Below are positions 20,051 through 28,639 of a stretch of 64,000 nt of DNA, piece by piece. The stretch spans positions 62,001 to 126,000 of the forward strand of contig WHTA01000008.1 of NCBI GenBank assembly GCA_009379825.1, in the 5' to 3' direction. Source of the DNA: Streptosporangiales bacterium (lineage in GTDB: Bacteria > Actinomycetota > Actinomycetes > Streptosporangiales > WHST01). The notes under the pieces were generated by a model, which saw only the letters and a program-made list of their open reading frames with translations, made no database searches and was not told the DNA's origin. Both the position numbers and the translations under genes were made by a program. How positions within the stretch are numbered: the stretch's first letter is position 1; each line of letters begins with the position of its first letter.

Positions 20051-22081
20051 TCAGGTCAGATCTCGGGGTGTACTGAAGGACCACTCGTGCTCGAAGACTT
20101 GCTCCTCACCGTGGTAAGCGGTCAGACCGGTGCGGACATGGAAGGTCGACTCGTCACACGTCAGTACCCCGTTCGCGACCACGCGGACGTGCCAGTCACC
20201 GCGCGCGAGCTCGCTCCAGCGCTGGCAGGTCACGGTCGCGGACCTCGGGTCACCGTCGACGATCTCGAAGATGTCGCGCTCGGACGAGTCCTTGCGCATC
20301 GGCTGGCCGAGCTCCTCGCGGACGAACCCGCCGCCGTTCTGGTAGACGACGGTGGTCTTGCCGGTGGCCAGGTCGCGCGTGACGGTGCCGACGTCGGGTG
20401 GCTTGATCGGCTCGTGCTCGAACGGCCGCAGCCGCTCCGCCGGCGCGAACGGCACCCGCGCGTCCGCACCGCGCGCACGCACCGGCAGGTGGATCGCCGA
20501 GCCGGGGAAGTGCACGATGACGCGCGCCGACCGCGGCGACGGCCACACCATCGGCCAGCAGGCCGGCGCGAGCGCGACCCGCAACCGGTGCCCCTTCGGC
20601 ACCGAGTAGCCGATGGCGTGCAGCGGGAACCGCACGCGGTACCGCTCACCCGGCTGCAGCGGCTCGGGGTGCTCGTGGCTGTCCCTGTGCGTCAGGTTCA
20701 GCACGCCCTGGGTGATCAGCCGCGACGAGCCGTCCGGCGCGACGTCGCAGACCCGCACGGCGACCAACGCCTGCGACTGGTCGGAGCTGACCTCGAGCTC
20801 GGCCTCGGGGACGCCGAGGATCTCCACCGCCTCGGTCAGCGGCTCGCCGTCGAAGCAGGTCGCTAGTGCGTCGTCGGCGCGCTGGTCGACGGGCAGGTCG
20901 TACGCCGTCGCATACGAGCAGGAACGGCCACTGAGCGCGCCGTGTGCCTGTTCCGGCCGCAGCTCGACGGTGCCCGCAGACACCGGCTGCCCGTCGAACG
21001 TGGCGATGCCGGCACCGAGCTGCAGCGGCCGGTCGTCGACGTTCGGCGACGGCCAGGAGTCGTCCACGACCCAGCGGCCAGGCCGCTCCTCGTAGTAGCC
21101 CTGCGGCGGCACCGGCTCCTGCAGCCAGGTGCACAGCTGCGGCTCGTCCTCGATGCCGTTGGGCACGTCCTTCAGCCAGCGGTCCCACCAGCGCAGCGCC
21201 TCCTGGAGGAAGCCGATCTGCGGTCCGGGCTCGGCGACGTGCGGCCAGAGGTGCGCCCACGGCCCGACCAGGCCGCGGCGCGGCACCGACAGCGACTCGA
21301 GCATCCGGAACACCGAGTCGCGGTACGCGTCCACCCAGCCGCTGACCAGGAAGACCGGGCAGCGGATCGCCGCGGGGTCCTCGCAGATCGAGGCGTGCTG
21401 CCAGAACTCGTCCCTGCGCTGGTGTTCGAGCCAGGCCCGGGCGAACGGCGGCGTCTGGTCCAGCCGGCGCTTCCACTCGGTGAGCCACTCGTCGCCCCAG
21501 ACCTCGGGCTCGGGCGGCAGCGCGTTGCGCACCAGCATCGACGTCGCCCACGGCAGCATCTGGTCGGCCAGCACCGCGCCGCCCCAGTAGTGCACGTCGT
21601 CGGCGTACCGATCGTCGGTCGAGCAGAGCGAAAGCACCGCGTGCAGCTCGGGCGGCTGCTCGGCCGCGACCTGCAGGCCGTTGAAGCCGCCCCAGGAGAT
21701 GCCCATCATGCCGACCTTGCCGGTGCACCACGGTTGCGCCGCGATCCACGCGATGCACGCCACCCCGTCGTCGAGCTCCTGCTGGGTGTACTCGTCGGTG
21801 ATGACGTCCTCGGAGTTGCCCGTCCCGCGGATGTCGACCCGCACCACGGCGTACCCGTGGCCGGCGAACCAGGCGGCGTTCGTCGCGTCGCGCAGCGCCG
21901 TGCCGTCGCTCTTCCGGTACGGCAGCAGCTCGAGGATGCCTGGCACCGGGTCCGACGCGGCGTCGTCGGGCAGCCAGATCCGGGCGGACAGCTGCGTGCC
22001 GTCCGCCATGGGGATCCAGGTGTCCCTGACCTCGCGGACCGCCCGCGGTAGCTCGCCGGGATCGCGGTCGATCGTCGCCAT
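20051..22081 (-). CDS. CocE/NonD family hydrolase (X-Pro dipeptidyl-peptidase-like)
   Basis: The 676-residue product has a peptidase S15-type alpha/beta hydrolase domain: VVRVDIRGTGNSED, the nucleophile elbow MMGISWGGFN, acid in VSGWVDAYRDS and His in VGPWAHLWPH. The C-terminal X-Pro-DPP beta domain includes HRLRVALAPACWP. Related enzymes hydrolyse acyl esters (cocaine esterase) or peptides and antibiotics. ATG 22081 has GGAGGT nine bases upstream; longer ATG starts run into the divergent regulator's repeat. It is the first gene of a CocE-binding protein-DppB-DppC-DppDF operon, probably controlled by the divergent IclR gene. Confidence 0.9.
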   Translation of the reverse strand: MATIDRDPGELPRAVREVRDTWIPMADGTQLSARIWLPDDAASDPVPGILELLPYRKSDGTALRDATNAAWFAGHGYAVVRVDIRGTGNSEDVITDEYTQQELDDGVACIAWIAAQPWCTGKVGMMGISWGGFNGLQVAAEQPPELHAVLSLCSTDDRYADDVHYWGGAVLADQMLPWATSMLVRNALPPEPEVWGDEWLTEWKRRLDQTPPFARAWLEHQRRDEFWQHASICEDPAAIRCPVFLVSGWVDAYRDSVFRMLESLSVPRRGLVGPWAHLWPHVAEPGPQIGFLQEALRWWDRWLKDVPNGIEDEPQLCTWLQEPVPPQGYYEERPGRWVVDDSWPSPNVDDRPLQLGAGIATFDGQPVSAGTVELRPEQAHGALSGRSCSYATAYDLPVDQRADDALATCFDGEPLTEAVEILGVPEAELEVSSDQSQALVAVRVCDVAPDGSSRLITQGVLNLTHRDSHEHPEPLQPGERYRVRFPLHAIGYSVPKGHRLRVALAPACWPMVWPSPRSARVIVHFPGSAIHLPVRARGADARVPFAPAERLRPFEHEPIKPPDVGTVTRDLATGKTTVVYQNGGGFVREELGQPMRKDSSERDIFEIVDGDPRSATVTCQRWSELARGDWHVRVVANGVLTCDESTFHVRTGLTAYHGEEQVFEHEWSFSTPRDLT

Positions 22082-22125
22082 CCGCGACACACCTCCATTC
22101 ATGCCGACATTATGCAACACATGAT

Positions 22126-22157
22126 GCAGCATGGCAGCATGGCAGCATGGCAGCATG
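22126..22157. repeat. Four tandem copies of the octamer GCAGCATG
   Basis: Four perfect head-to-tail copies lie at the 5' end of the IclR gene, 45 bp from the CocE start. Each unit contains an ATG, and because 8 is not a multiple of 3 the ATGs run through all three frames. The preceding bases (TGCAACACATGATGCA) form a TGCA-N8-TGCA palindrome that may be the operator. Confidence 0.9.
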
Positions 22158-22181
22158 GCAGGGGCGTCTGAGAATGGTCAA

Positions 22182-22952
22182 ATGCGGCCCGCGGACCAAC
22201 CGCGGCTCGTCCAGTCCGTCGAGCGGGCACTGACCATGCTCGAGGAGATCGCCGCCAGCGAGACGCCACCGTCTGCCACCGAGATCGCCCAGCGTGCAGG
22301 CGTGAACCGGGCTACCGCCTGGCGGTTGCTCGTGACGCTAGAGCACTTCCACCTGATCGAGCGCGACCCGCACAGTGGTCGGTACACGGTCGGTTACGGC
22401 GCGACACGGATCGCTGCGGTCTCGGGTGCCGCTTCGCTGGTCCGGATCGCGCGCCCGGTGCTGGAACAGCTCGGCACCGAGCTCAAGGAGTCGACCTACC
22501 TGCAGGTGGCCAGCGGCAGCAGGCTCGTCGTCCTCGACGAGGTACGTGCGGTGAACCCGGTGCAGGTCGACCTCGGCAACGTCGAGGTGCCGCTGCACTG
22601 CGGCTCGGTCGGCAAACTGTTCCTCGGGTTCCTGCCGGACGGGGAACGCGAGGAGTACCTGGCCCAACCGCTCACCGCGTTCACCGAGCGCACCCTCACC
22701 GACCCCGACCGGCTGCGCACGGAGATCGCCCAGGCGAAGGTCGACCGGTTCGCCATCGCCTACCAGGAACACCTGCCGGACTGGGCCGGCGCCACAGCGG
22801 TGGTGTGCGACCGCAGGGAGCGACCGCTCGCCTACCTCAACGTGACGGTGCCCTGCTACCGCTACACCGAGGAGGACGTGTCCAACTTCCGCACACCGCT
22901 ACGACACGCGGCCGCGGACCTGGAACAGCGCCTGCTCTACCGGCGGATGTAG
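22182..22952 (+). CDS. IclR family transcriptional regulator
   Basis: The product has an N-terminal winged HTH (SVERALTMLEEIA ... TEIAQRAGVNRATAWRLLVTL) and a C-terminal GAF-like effector domain (LHCGSVGKLFLGFLPDG, YQEHLPDWAGATAVVCDRRE). The length from ATG 22182 is 256 residues, normal for the family. In-frame ATGs at 22131 and 22155 lie in the octamer repeat and are less likely, though none of the starts has a strong ribosome-binding site. The gene is divergent from the CocE-peptide transporter operon and is its likely regulator. Confidence 0.88.
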   Translation: MRPADQPRLVQSVERALTMLEEIAASETPPSATEIAQRAGVNRATAWRLLVTLEHFHLIERDPHSGRYTVGYGATRIAAVSGAASLVRIARPVLEQLGTELKESTYLQVASGSRLVVLDEVRAVNPVQVDLGNVEVPLHCGSVGKLFLGFLPDGEREEYLAQPLTAFTERTLTDPDRLRTEIAQAKVDRFAIAYQEHLPDWAGATAVVCDRRERPLAYLNVTVPCYRYTEEDVSNFRTPLRHAAADLEQRLLYRRM

Positions 22953-22953
22953 C

Positions 22954-23508
22954 TCACCGCGGGCGCGTCCTCGCGTAGTGGGCACGCGCCTTCGCCCGGT
23001 TGCCGCAGCGGGTCATCGAGCACCACTGTCGGCTGCGCCGCTGCGAGAGGTCGACGAACCGCAGGCCGCAGTCGTCCGCGGCACACTCACGTACGGCGGC
23101 ATCGCCGGTGGCGAGCTCGATCGCGTCCACCGCTACGACGGCGAGGGCCGCCCCCACCGGGTCGGCGAGCCGGGCAAGGGACCGTTCGACGGTGCCGTCC
23201 GCGGTCAGCCGCAGCCGCGGTACGGGCAGCGCGACGGCGGCCGCCGCGTCGTTGAGCACGCGCACGGCACGCCGGGTCGGCGCGGGCGAGAGCAACACCA
23301 CGTCACATGCCTCGCGTACGGCGAGGAAACCGGCCAGCTGCCCGGCGGTGGGCCGTGGCCGGCGAACGACGAGACCGGCGGCGAGCAACCAGTCGGCCAG
23401 GTCGCCGGTCGTGACGAGCAGCTCCCGCCCGCCCCTCGGCCGGTCCCGCAGTGTGTTGAGCAGGTCCACCGCCGGCCTGCCGCCGTCGAATACCCAGTTG
23501 TCGCTCAT
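22954..23508 (-). CDS. CGNR zinc-finger protein (DUF1470/ABATE family)
   Basis: The 184-residue product has an N-terminal ABATE domain (GGRPAVDLLNTLRDR) and a C-terminal CGNR zinc finger with Cys in VRECAADDCGLRFVD and RQWCSMTRCGNRAKARAHY. These are predicted stress-linked transcription factors in actinomycetes. Its start codon is 17 bp from that of the divergent hydrolase gene, which it probably regulates. The 3' end nearly touches the convergent IclR gene. Confidence 0.88.
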   Translation of the reverse strand: MSDNWVFDGGRPAVDLLNTLRDRPRGGRELLVTTGDLADWLLAAGLVVRRPRPTAGQLAGFLAVREACDVVLLSPAPTRRAVRVLNDAAAAVALPVPRLRLTADGTVERSLARLADPVGAALAVVAVDAIELATGDAAVRECAADDCGLRFVDLSQRRSRQWCSMTRCGNRAKARAHYARTRPR

Positions 23509-23513
23509 CCAGC

Positions 23514-23520
23514 TAACCTA
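23514..23520. promoter_or_regulatory. Shared -10 element TAACCTA for two divergent leaderless genes
   Basis: Read rightward, TAACCT ends exactly six bases before ATG 23526. Read leftward, TAGGTT ends exactly six bases before ATG 23508. Both fit the TAnnnT -10 box of leaderless actinobacterial transcripts. Neither gene has room for a ribosome-binding site in the 17-bp gap. Confidence 0.6.
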
Positions 23521-23525
23521 ACCAT

Positions 23526-24383
23526 ATGAACCAGTTAGAGACAGGTACAGCGCTCGTCAGCGGAATCCGCATGCACTACCAGCGGGCGGGTGCCGGCCCA
23601 CCGTTGGTGCTCCTGCACGGCTGGCCGCAGACGTCGTACTGCTGGCACCGGCTCGTCGAACCGCTCGCCGAGACGTACACGGTGATCGCGCCCGACCTGC
23701 GCGGCTACGGCCGCACCGACAAGCCCAATACCGGTTACGACAAGCGCACCATGGCGACCGACGTCGCCGAGCTCGTACACACGCTCAGCTTCGAGCAGGT
23801 GGGCGTGGTCGGTCACGACCGGGGTGCGCGCATCGCGCACCGGTGGGCGCTCGACCGCCCCGACGAGGTCAGCCGGCTCGCCGTGCTCGACATCGTGCCG
23901 ACCCGCGAGATGTGGCGCCGGATGGACCACGTGCTCGCCAAGGGGTTCTGGCACTGGCTGTTCCACCTGCAGCCTGACCTCCCGGAACGCCTGGCCGGCA
24001 ACGACGTCGCCGGCTACCTGGGCTACTTCTTCGAGCGGTGGACGTACCGCCGCGACGGCCTCACGCAGGAGGCCATCGACGAGTACGTACGCGCGTTCTC
24101 CGCACCAGGCGCGCTGCGCGCCGGCTTCGACGACTACCGCGCCTCGTTCCCCACCGACGCCGCCGACGACGACGCGGACGCAGCCGCCGGCCGGCGGCTC
24201 GGCATGCCGCTGCTCGCGCTGTGGGGCGCGACCGGCCTCATCGACGGGCTGCCGGTGCTGGACATCTGGCGGGAGTACGCCGCCGACGTCAGCGGCACGG
24301 CCATCGCGGAGTGCGGCCACTTCCTCCCGGAGGAGCAACCGGCCACGGTGCTCGCACACATCCGCGACTTCTTCGGCAGCTGA
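23526..24383 (+). CDS. Alpha/beta hydrolase, haloacetate dehalogenase/epoxide hydrolase-like
   Basis: The 285-residue product contains LLHGWPQTSYCWHRLV (oxyanion hole), DLRGYGRTDKP and the nucleophile motif GHDRGARIAHRWALD, in which Asp rather than Ser is the nucleophile. A late GHFLPEEQP supplies the His. This pattern is that of fluoroacetate dehalogenase and related epoxide hydrolases. The Arg after the nucleophile and the FHLQPDLPE segment favour the dehalogenase subgroup. It is divergent from the CGNR regulator, and the pair looks like an inducible detoxification module. Confidence 0.87.
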   Translation: MNQLETGTALVSGIRMHYQRAGAGPPLVLLHGWPQTSYCWHRLVEPLAETYTVIAPDLRGYGRTDKPNTGYDKRTMATDVAELVHTLSFEQVGVVGHDRGARIAHRWALDRPDEVSRLAVLDIVPTREMWRRMDHVLAKGFWHWLFHLQPDLPERLAGNDVAGYLGYFFERWTYRRDGLTQEAIDEYVRAFSAPGALRAGFDDYRASFPTDAADDDADAAAGRRLGMPLLALWGATGLIDGLPVLDIWREYAADVSGTAIAECGHFLPEEQPATVLAHIRDFFGS

Positions 24384-24419
24384 CCGGAACCGTCCCGCCA
24401 CGACGACGGTCCGAGCGCC

Positions 24420-25337
24420 ATGCTGCGCCTCTCGTGGTTCGCCGCGGCGGCCGTCGTGGCCACCGACCTGGTCGTCTACGTCGTCGCGCTCGCCGACACC
24501 AGCCTGCTCGTCTCGGCCGGCTCGGTCCTGTTCTACGGCGTGGCGGTGGCGACAGGGCCTGCGTTGCTCACCGGCGCCGAGTGGCTACTGGCGCGCGGCC
24601 GGGGCCGCGGCAGCGCAGCACTGCTGGTCGGTGTCGGCGTCGTCGGCGGCGGGTACCTCCTGCTGCTGACCGGCCTCGGCCTGCTGGCACCCGTCTGCGA
24701 CTTCGGCAACGGCGACGCCTGCGCGTACGGCACCGCGGGTGCGCCGTTGTGGTACGTATTGCCACGTACGGTATGCATCCTCGCCGTGGCCGCGGGAACC
24801 CTCGGGCTCCTCGCCGGGCTCGGCCGCACCGACACGGGCGGCAGCGGGCCGCCGGTCGCACCGGCGCTGGCGTCATTCGCCGTCTCCGCGGGCTGTGGGC
24901 TCGCGATCTGCGCCGTCAACCTGCCGGCAACGGCCGAGCGGTTGGCCACGGGGGTAGCGGACAGCCAGTTCCTCATCGACGAGGCGGCCAGCGACGCGTA
25001 CACGGCCGCGGGTTGGCTCACTGGCACGGCGGCCGTACTAGTCGGCGGCGTGGTGTTCCTGGCGTTGCTGGCACGGCATTCCGGGCCCCGACGGGGTGCG
25101 GCGCACGTGTTCGGCGGCCTGCTGGCCTTCGCGCAGTTGGCCTGGACCTACACCGCCCTGGCCGCCAACCCGGTGGGCTGGCAGGTACCGAACCGGTTCC
25201 ACCTGGTGTCCGCGCCGCTGCCGTCGTGGTACCCACCCACACTCGCGACCCTCGTCGTACTCGCGTTGGTGGCCACCCTGGCCGGCACCGTCCTGCTGCT
25301 GGCCGCAGGACGCCGACGAGGTATGGCCGACCTATAA
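24420..25337 (+). CDS. Polytopic membrane protein of unknown family
   Basis: The 305-residue product has about eight hydrophobic segments (roughly residues 5-25, 30-52, 66-90, 108-132, 145-168, 195-218, 226-248, 272-295). The extracytoplasmic-looking loop APVCDFGNGDACAYG has two Cys that could form a disulfide. I recognise no domain. The start ATG is 37 bp after the hydrolase stop with no strong ribosome-binding site, so it may be co-transcribed with the hydrolase. Confidence 0.65.
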   Translation: MLRLSWFAAAAVVATDLVVYVVALADTSLLVSAGSVLFYGVAVATGPALLTGAEWLLARGRGRGSAALLVGVGVVGGGYLLLLTGLGLLAPVCDFGNGDACAYGTAGAPLWYVLPRTVCILAVAAGTLGLLAGLGRTDTGGSGPPVAPALASFAVSAGCGLAICAVNLPATAERLATGVADSQFLIDEAASDAYTAAGWLTGTAAVLVGGVVFLALLARHSGPRRGAAHVFGGLLAFAQLAWTYTALAANPVGWQVPNRFHLVSAPLPSWYPPTLATLVVLALVATLAGTVLLLAAGRRRGMADL

Positions 25338-25389
25338 CGGTCGTCCCTAGCCTCGCGTTCGACCGTGCAGTCGAAAGCGATGGCAGCCG

Positions 25390-26970
25390 TTGAACCCACA
25401 GTTCCCGCAGCACACCACGAGAATGCGCCGGTTCGCTGTCGCCGTACCGGTCATTTGCGCGCTGTTCGAGACGGTGACGGTAGCCGAGTGGTACGCACAA
25501 CGGCCCGAGGTTCGGGTCGAGCACCATCCGGCCGGGAGCGTACCCAGACCGCTGCCCAGCTCCGCCCCGCTTCTCGGCGAACACTCGCTGACGTGGCGCA
25601 ACGCGTACACGACCGCCGATCACGTGACGCGGTCACGACTCGTCGGTGGCAGCCTGGTCACCATCACACCCAACGGCGACCAGTACTACTAGCGTCTCGT
25701 CGCACTGCACACGCAGACCGGTGCGGTGCTCTGGGAGAACGACACACCCTGGACGCTGGAAGGGAGCACCGACGACAAGGCTCGACGCACGCACCGGCAA
25801 CCAACGGTGGCGGTTGAGCGCCGCCGACGTCGCCGACTCGCGATGCAGGCCGAAGACCGACCTGGGCAAGCCGCGTAACTCAGGTGTGGTCGTCACAGCG
25901 GCCGTCACCTGCGGGCCCGGCCTGAAGGAGCTGTTCACGGCCGTCGACGCCCGGTCTGGCGAACCGCTGTGGCACGATCGAGTGCCGAGGACTGGTCGAC
26001 GAGAGCCGGCATCACCACGTTCGCCTCGGATGCCGGCGACCGGACACAGTTGCTCGACCGAGCCGGACGAGTGCTGTTCACCACTGACCCGGAAGACCAA
26101 GGACCGCACTACCTCTTCACCTCGCACAACTGGGCAGTCCTCACCCACCGGCGAGAGAACAGTGCACTGCTGGCGATCGTCGACCGGAGGACCGGGCACG
26201 TCCGGCAGTTGTCCGATCCCGGCCGCGGGGCGCCAGGGAGCAGCCACCTCGCCTCGGCCGGCCACCTCTACACACAGAGCACGGTGTGGACGGACGACCT
26301 CGTCGCTGTGCTACCTGTCCGCGGCAGCCGCGTCGATCTCGATACCGGACGTACCCATCATGCGCCCCTGCCGTTCGCCGGTCTGCCCATGTTCCTCGCC
26401 GACGCAGGAGACAACGAGGTACCGGAGCAGGTCTTCGCCGCCGCGGGCGGCAGACTGTTCACCGTCAGCAGGCGGGCGATCTCGCCGGACCGCTGGCACA
26501 GCGTGGTCAGCTCCTACACCGCTGCGAAGAGCGAGCCACCGACCGAGCTGGCCGGTGTCGCGGTGAAGGACTGGCCGAGAGCCTGTGCACCGCTCGCCGA
26601 CGTACCCGGCGTCACGAAGAGCGACCTCGTCGGCGAGGACCAGCGGATCGGGAACCAGTCGATCCCGCAGCAACGCTGCTACCACTACCGCACTCTCGTC
26701 CAGGTGCTATGGGTCGCCCGCACACCCGGGCAGGCCACGGTGATGTTCGGGCGGAACGGTAGGCGCCGGGCGGGTGCGGACCAGGAGCGGCCGATGCCCG
26801 GAGCAGCCGACGGTGCTCGGCTGCTCCGGGTCGGCCGGTACATCGTGTCCATCGACACGGGTTCGGACGACCGAGACGCGGTCGACCGCACTGTCGTGCA
26901 GGCGCTGCGTACCCACGGCCATGACGCCGACAGCGGTGACCCTCAGAGCATCTTTGCGAGGAACCGCTGA
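25390..26970 (+). pseudogene. PQQ-like beta-propeller membrane protein, decayed
   Basis: Fragments in three frames line up into one protein. An N-terminal membrane helix and start (MNPQFPQHTTRMRRFAVAVP) lead to a first blade broken by TAG at 25690 (NGDQYY, stop, RLVALHTQTGAVLWEN). A frameshift near 25785 leads to LDARTGNQRWRLSAADVADS, and another near 25980 leads to a long 3' frame (from 25969) with propeller repeats and a Cys-containing tail. The repeated LxxRTGxxRW/LW units are PQQ-like blades. The in-frame TAG could be a CAG-to-TAG change. An in-frame stop plus two indels makes this the best true pseudogene in the window. Confidence 0.75.
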
Positions 26971-27749
26971 GTGCGTTCGGTCGTCGGGTTGTTGATGGTC
27001 TCGTGCGGATCGCCGGACTCGACCACCTTTCCCTCGTCCATGAACACGACGCGGTCGGCGGCGCGTAGCGCGAAGCCGATCTCGTGCGTGACGACGATCA
27101 TCGTCATGCCCGACTGGGCGAGGTCCTTCATCACGTCGAGCACCTCACCCACCAGCTCGGGGTCGAGCGCCGACGTCGGCTCGTCGAACAGCATGAGCTT
27201 GGGGTCCATGGCGAGTGCCCGCGCGATGGCGACCCGCTGCTGCTGGCCGCCGGAGAGCTGGGTGACCCGCGACTCCGTCCTGTCCTCCAGCCCCACCCGC
27301 GCGAGTAGCTCACGGGCACGCTCGGCCGCCGTCAGCCTGGACTGGTTCTTCACCAGCCGCGGACCGGCCATCACGTTGTCGAGCACGGACATGTGCCCGA
27401 ACAACCCGAACTGCTGGAACACCATGCCGATGCCCTGCCGCTGCTTGGAGATCGTCTTGTCCGACATCTCCCGCACCTTGCCGTTGCGGTCGGTGTACCC
27501 GACGCGCTCACCGTCGACGTAGATCTCACCGGCGTCGATCGGCTCCAGGTGGTTTATGCACTGCAGCAGGGTGCTCTTGCCCGACCCGGAAGGGCCGAGC
27601 ACGCAGACCACCTCACCGCGCGCGACGGTCAGGTCGATCGAGCGCAGCACCTCGGTCTTGCCGAAGCTCTTCCACACTCCGTTGACCTCGACCATCGGCC
27701 TGTCGTCGGCCACGGCCTCGCTCACCTCCTGTGCGTCCTCGGCCGTCAT
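26943..27749 (-). CDS. Polar amino acid ABC transporter ATPase
   Basis: The 268-residue product has Walker A GPSGSGKST, signature LSGGQQQR, Walker B LMLFDEPTSALDPEL and H-loop VVTHEIGFAL, all typical of the GlnQ/HisP family. An unusual insert GYTDRNGKVREMSDKTISKQ lies before the Q-loop; such an insert is seen in a subset of this family. It overlaps the upstream permease gene by ATGA, and its 3' end overlaps the convergent pseudogene by 28 bp. Confidence 0.93.
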   Translation of the reverse strand: MTAEDAQEVSEAVADDRPMVEVNGVWKSFGKTEVLRSIDLTVARGEVVCVLGPSGSGKSTLLQCINHLEPIDAGEIYVDGERVGYTDRNGKVREMSDKTISKQRQGIGMVFQQFGLFGHMSVLDNVMAGPRLVKNQSRLTAAERARELLARVGLEDRTESRVTQLSGGQQQRVAIARALAMDPKLMLFDEPTSALDPELVGEVLDVMKDLAQSGMTMIVVTHEIGFALRAADRVVFMDEGKVVESGDPHETINNPTTERTQRFLAKML

Positions 27750-28636
27750 GCCATCGACCCGTCGCCAAGGCCCTTGCCGAGCCGCCGTTCGAGCAGTCGC
27801 TGCCCGATGGTCAGCACGGAGACCACGATCAGGTACCAGATGCTCGCCACGATGAGCAGCGGGATGGTCTCGAACGTGCGCGAGTAGATGATCTCGGCGC
27901 TGTACAGCAGATCGGGCATGGCGATCACGCTCACCAACGCGGTGTCCTTCAACTCGGAGATGGTGCGGTTGCCCATCGGCGGGATGATCAGCCGGAACGC
28001 CTGCGGCCAGACGATGTGCAGGAACGTCGTACGCCTGGTCATGCCAAGCGCCCTGGCCGCCTTCACCTGGGTCCGGTCGACGCCGAGCAGACCACCGCGC
28101 ACGACTTCGGACATGTACGCGGACCCGTGCAACCCGAGGCCGAGCAACGCGGCGACGAACGGTGTGATCAATGCGTTCGCGCTACCCGACACGAGCTCGG
28201 GACCGAACGGGATGCCGATGGAGATGCGCGGGTACAGCGCCGAGAGGTTGAACCAGAAGATCAGCTGCACCAGCAACGGCGTGCCCCGGAACAGCCAGAC
28301 GTACGCCGCGGCCACCGCGGCGAGCACCGGGTTGCTCGAGACCCGCATGAGCGCGAGGACCGTGCCCAACGGGATCGCGATCACCATGGTGAGCACGGTG
28401 AGCTCGATCGTCCGCAACAGCCCCAGCAGGATCGCCTTGCTGGTGAAGTAGTGGATGACGACGTCCCACTGGAAGTTCTCGTTCGTCAGCACACTACGCA
28501 GCAAAAGCACCAGCAAAAGCAACAGCACTGCGGCGGGCAGGCTGTTGCCGACCGTCAGCTTGCTCCCGCGGCCGAGGAACCTGGCCAGGGGCGAGCCCTG
28601 GCCAGGTTCCGGCTGCGGACTGTCGACGACTGCCAC
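27746..28636 (-). CDS. Polar amino acid ABC transporter permease
   Basis: The 296-residue product has about six helices, the HisM/GlnP-type LLRTIELTVLTMVIAIPLG start of the permease domain and the EAA loop VKAARALGMTRRTTFLHIVW. The N-terminus has an extra 60-70 residues including one helix, as in permeases that act without a separate partner. It starts 3 bp after the binding-protein stop with GTG 28636. It probably forms a homodimer, since only one permease gene is present. Confidence 0.93.
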   Translation of the reverse strand: MAVVDSPQPEPGQGSPLARFLGRGSKLTVGNSLPAAVLLLLLVLLLRSVLTNENFQWDVVIHYFTSKAILLGLLRTIELTVLTMVIAIPLGTVLALMRVSSNPVLAAVAAAYVWLFRGTPLLVQLIFWFNLSALYPRISIGIPFGPELVSGSANALITPFVAALLGLGLHGSAYMSEVVRGGLLGVDRTQVKAARALGMTRRTTFLHIVWPQAFRLIIPPMGNRTISELKDTALVSVIAMPDLLYSAEIIYSRTFETIPLLIVASIWYLIVVSVLTIGQRLLERRLGKGLGDGSMA

Positions 28637-28639
28637 TTG

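Noticed and set aside
18503-20866. 787-codon rightward open frame
   Set aside because: It is antisense to the peptide-binding protein and CocE genes. It is rich in Arg/Leu/Val/Asp/His as expected from the complement of GC-rich codons, and has no recognisable domain.
22126-22157. Tandem octamer considered as a CRISPR or transposon end
   Set aside because: The units are 8 bp with no spacers, no cas genes are present, and there are no target duplications.
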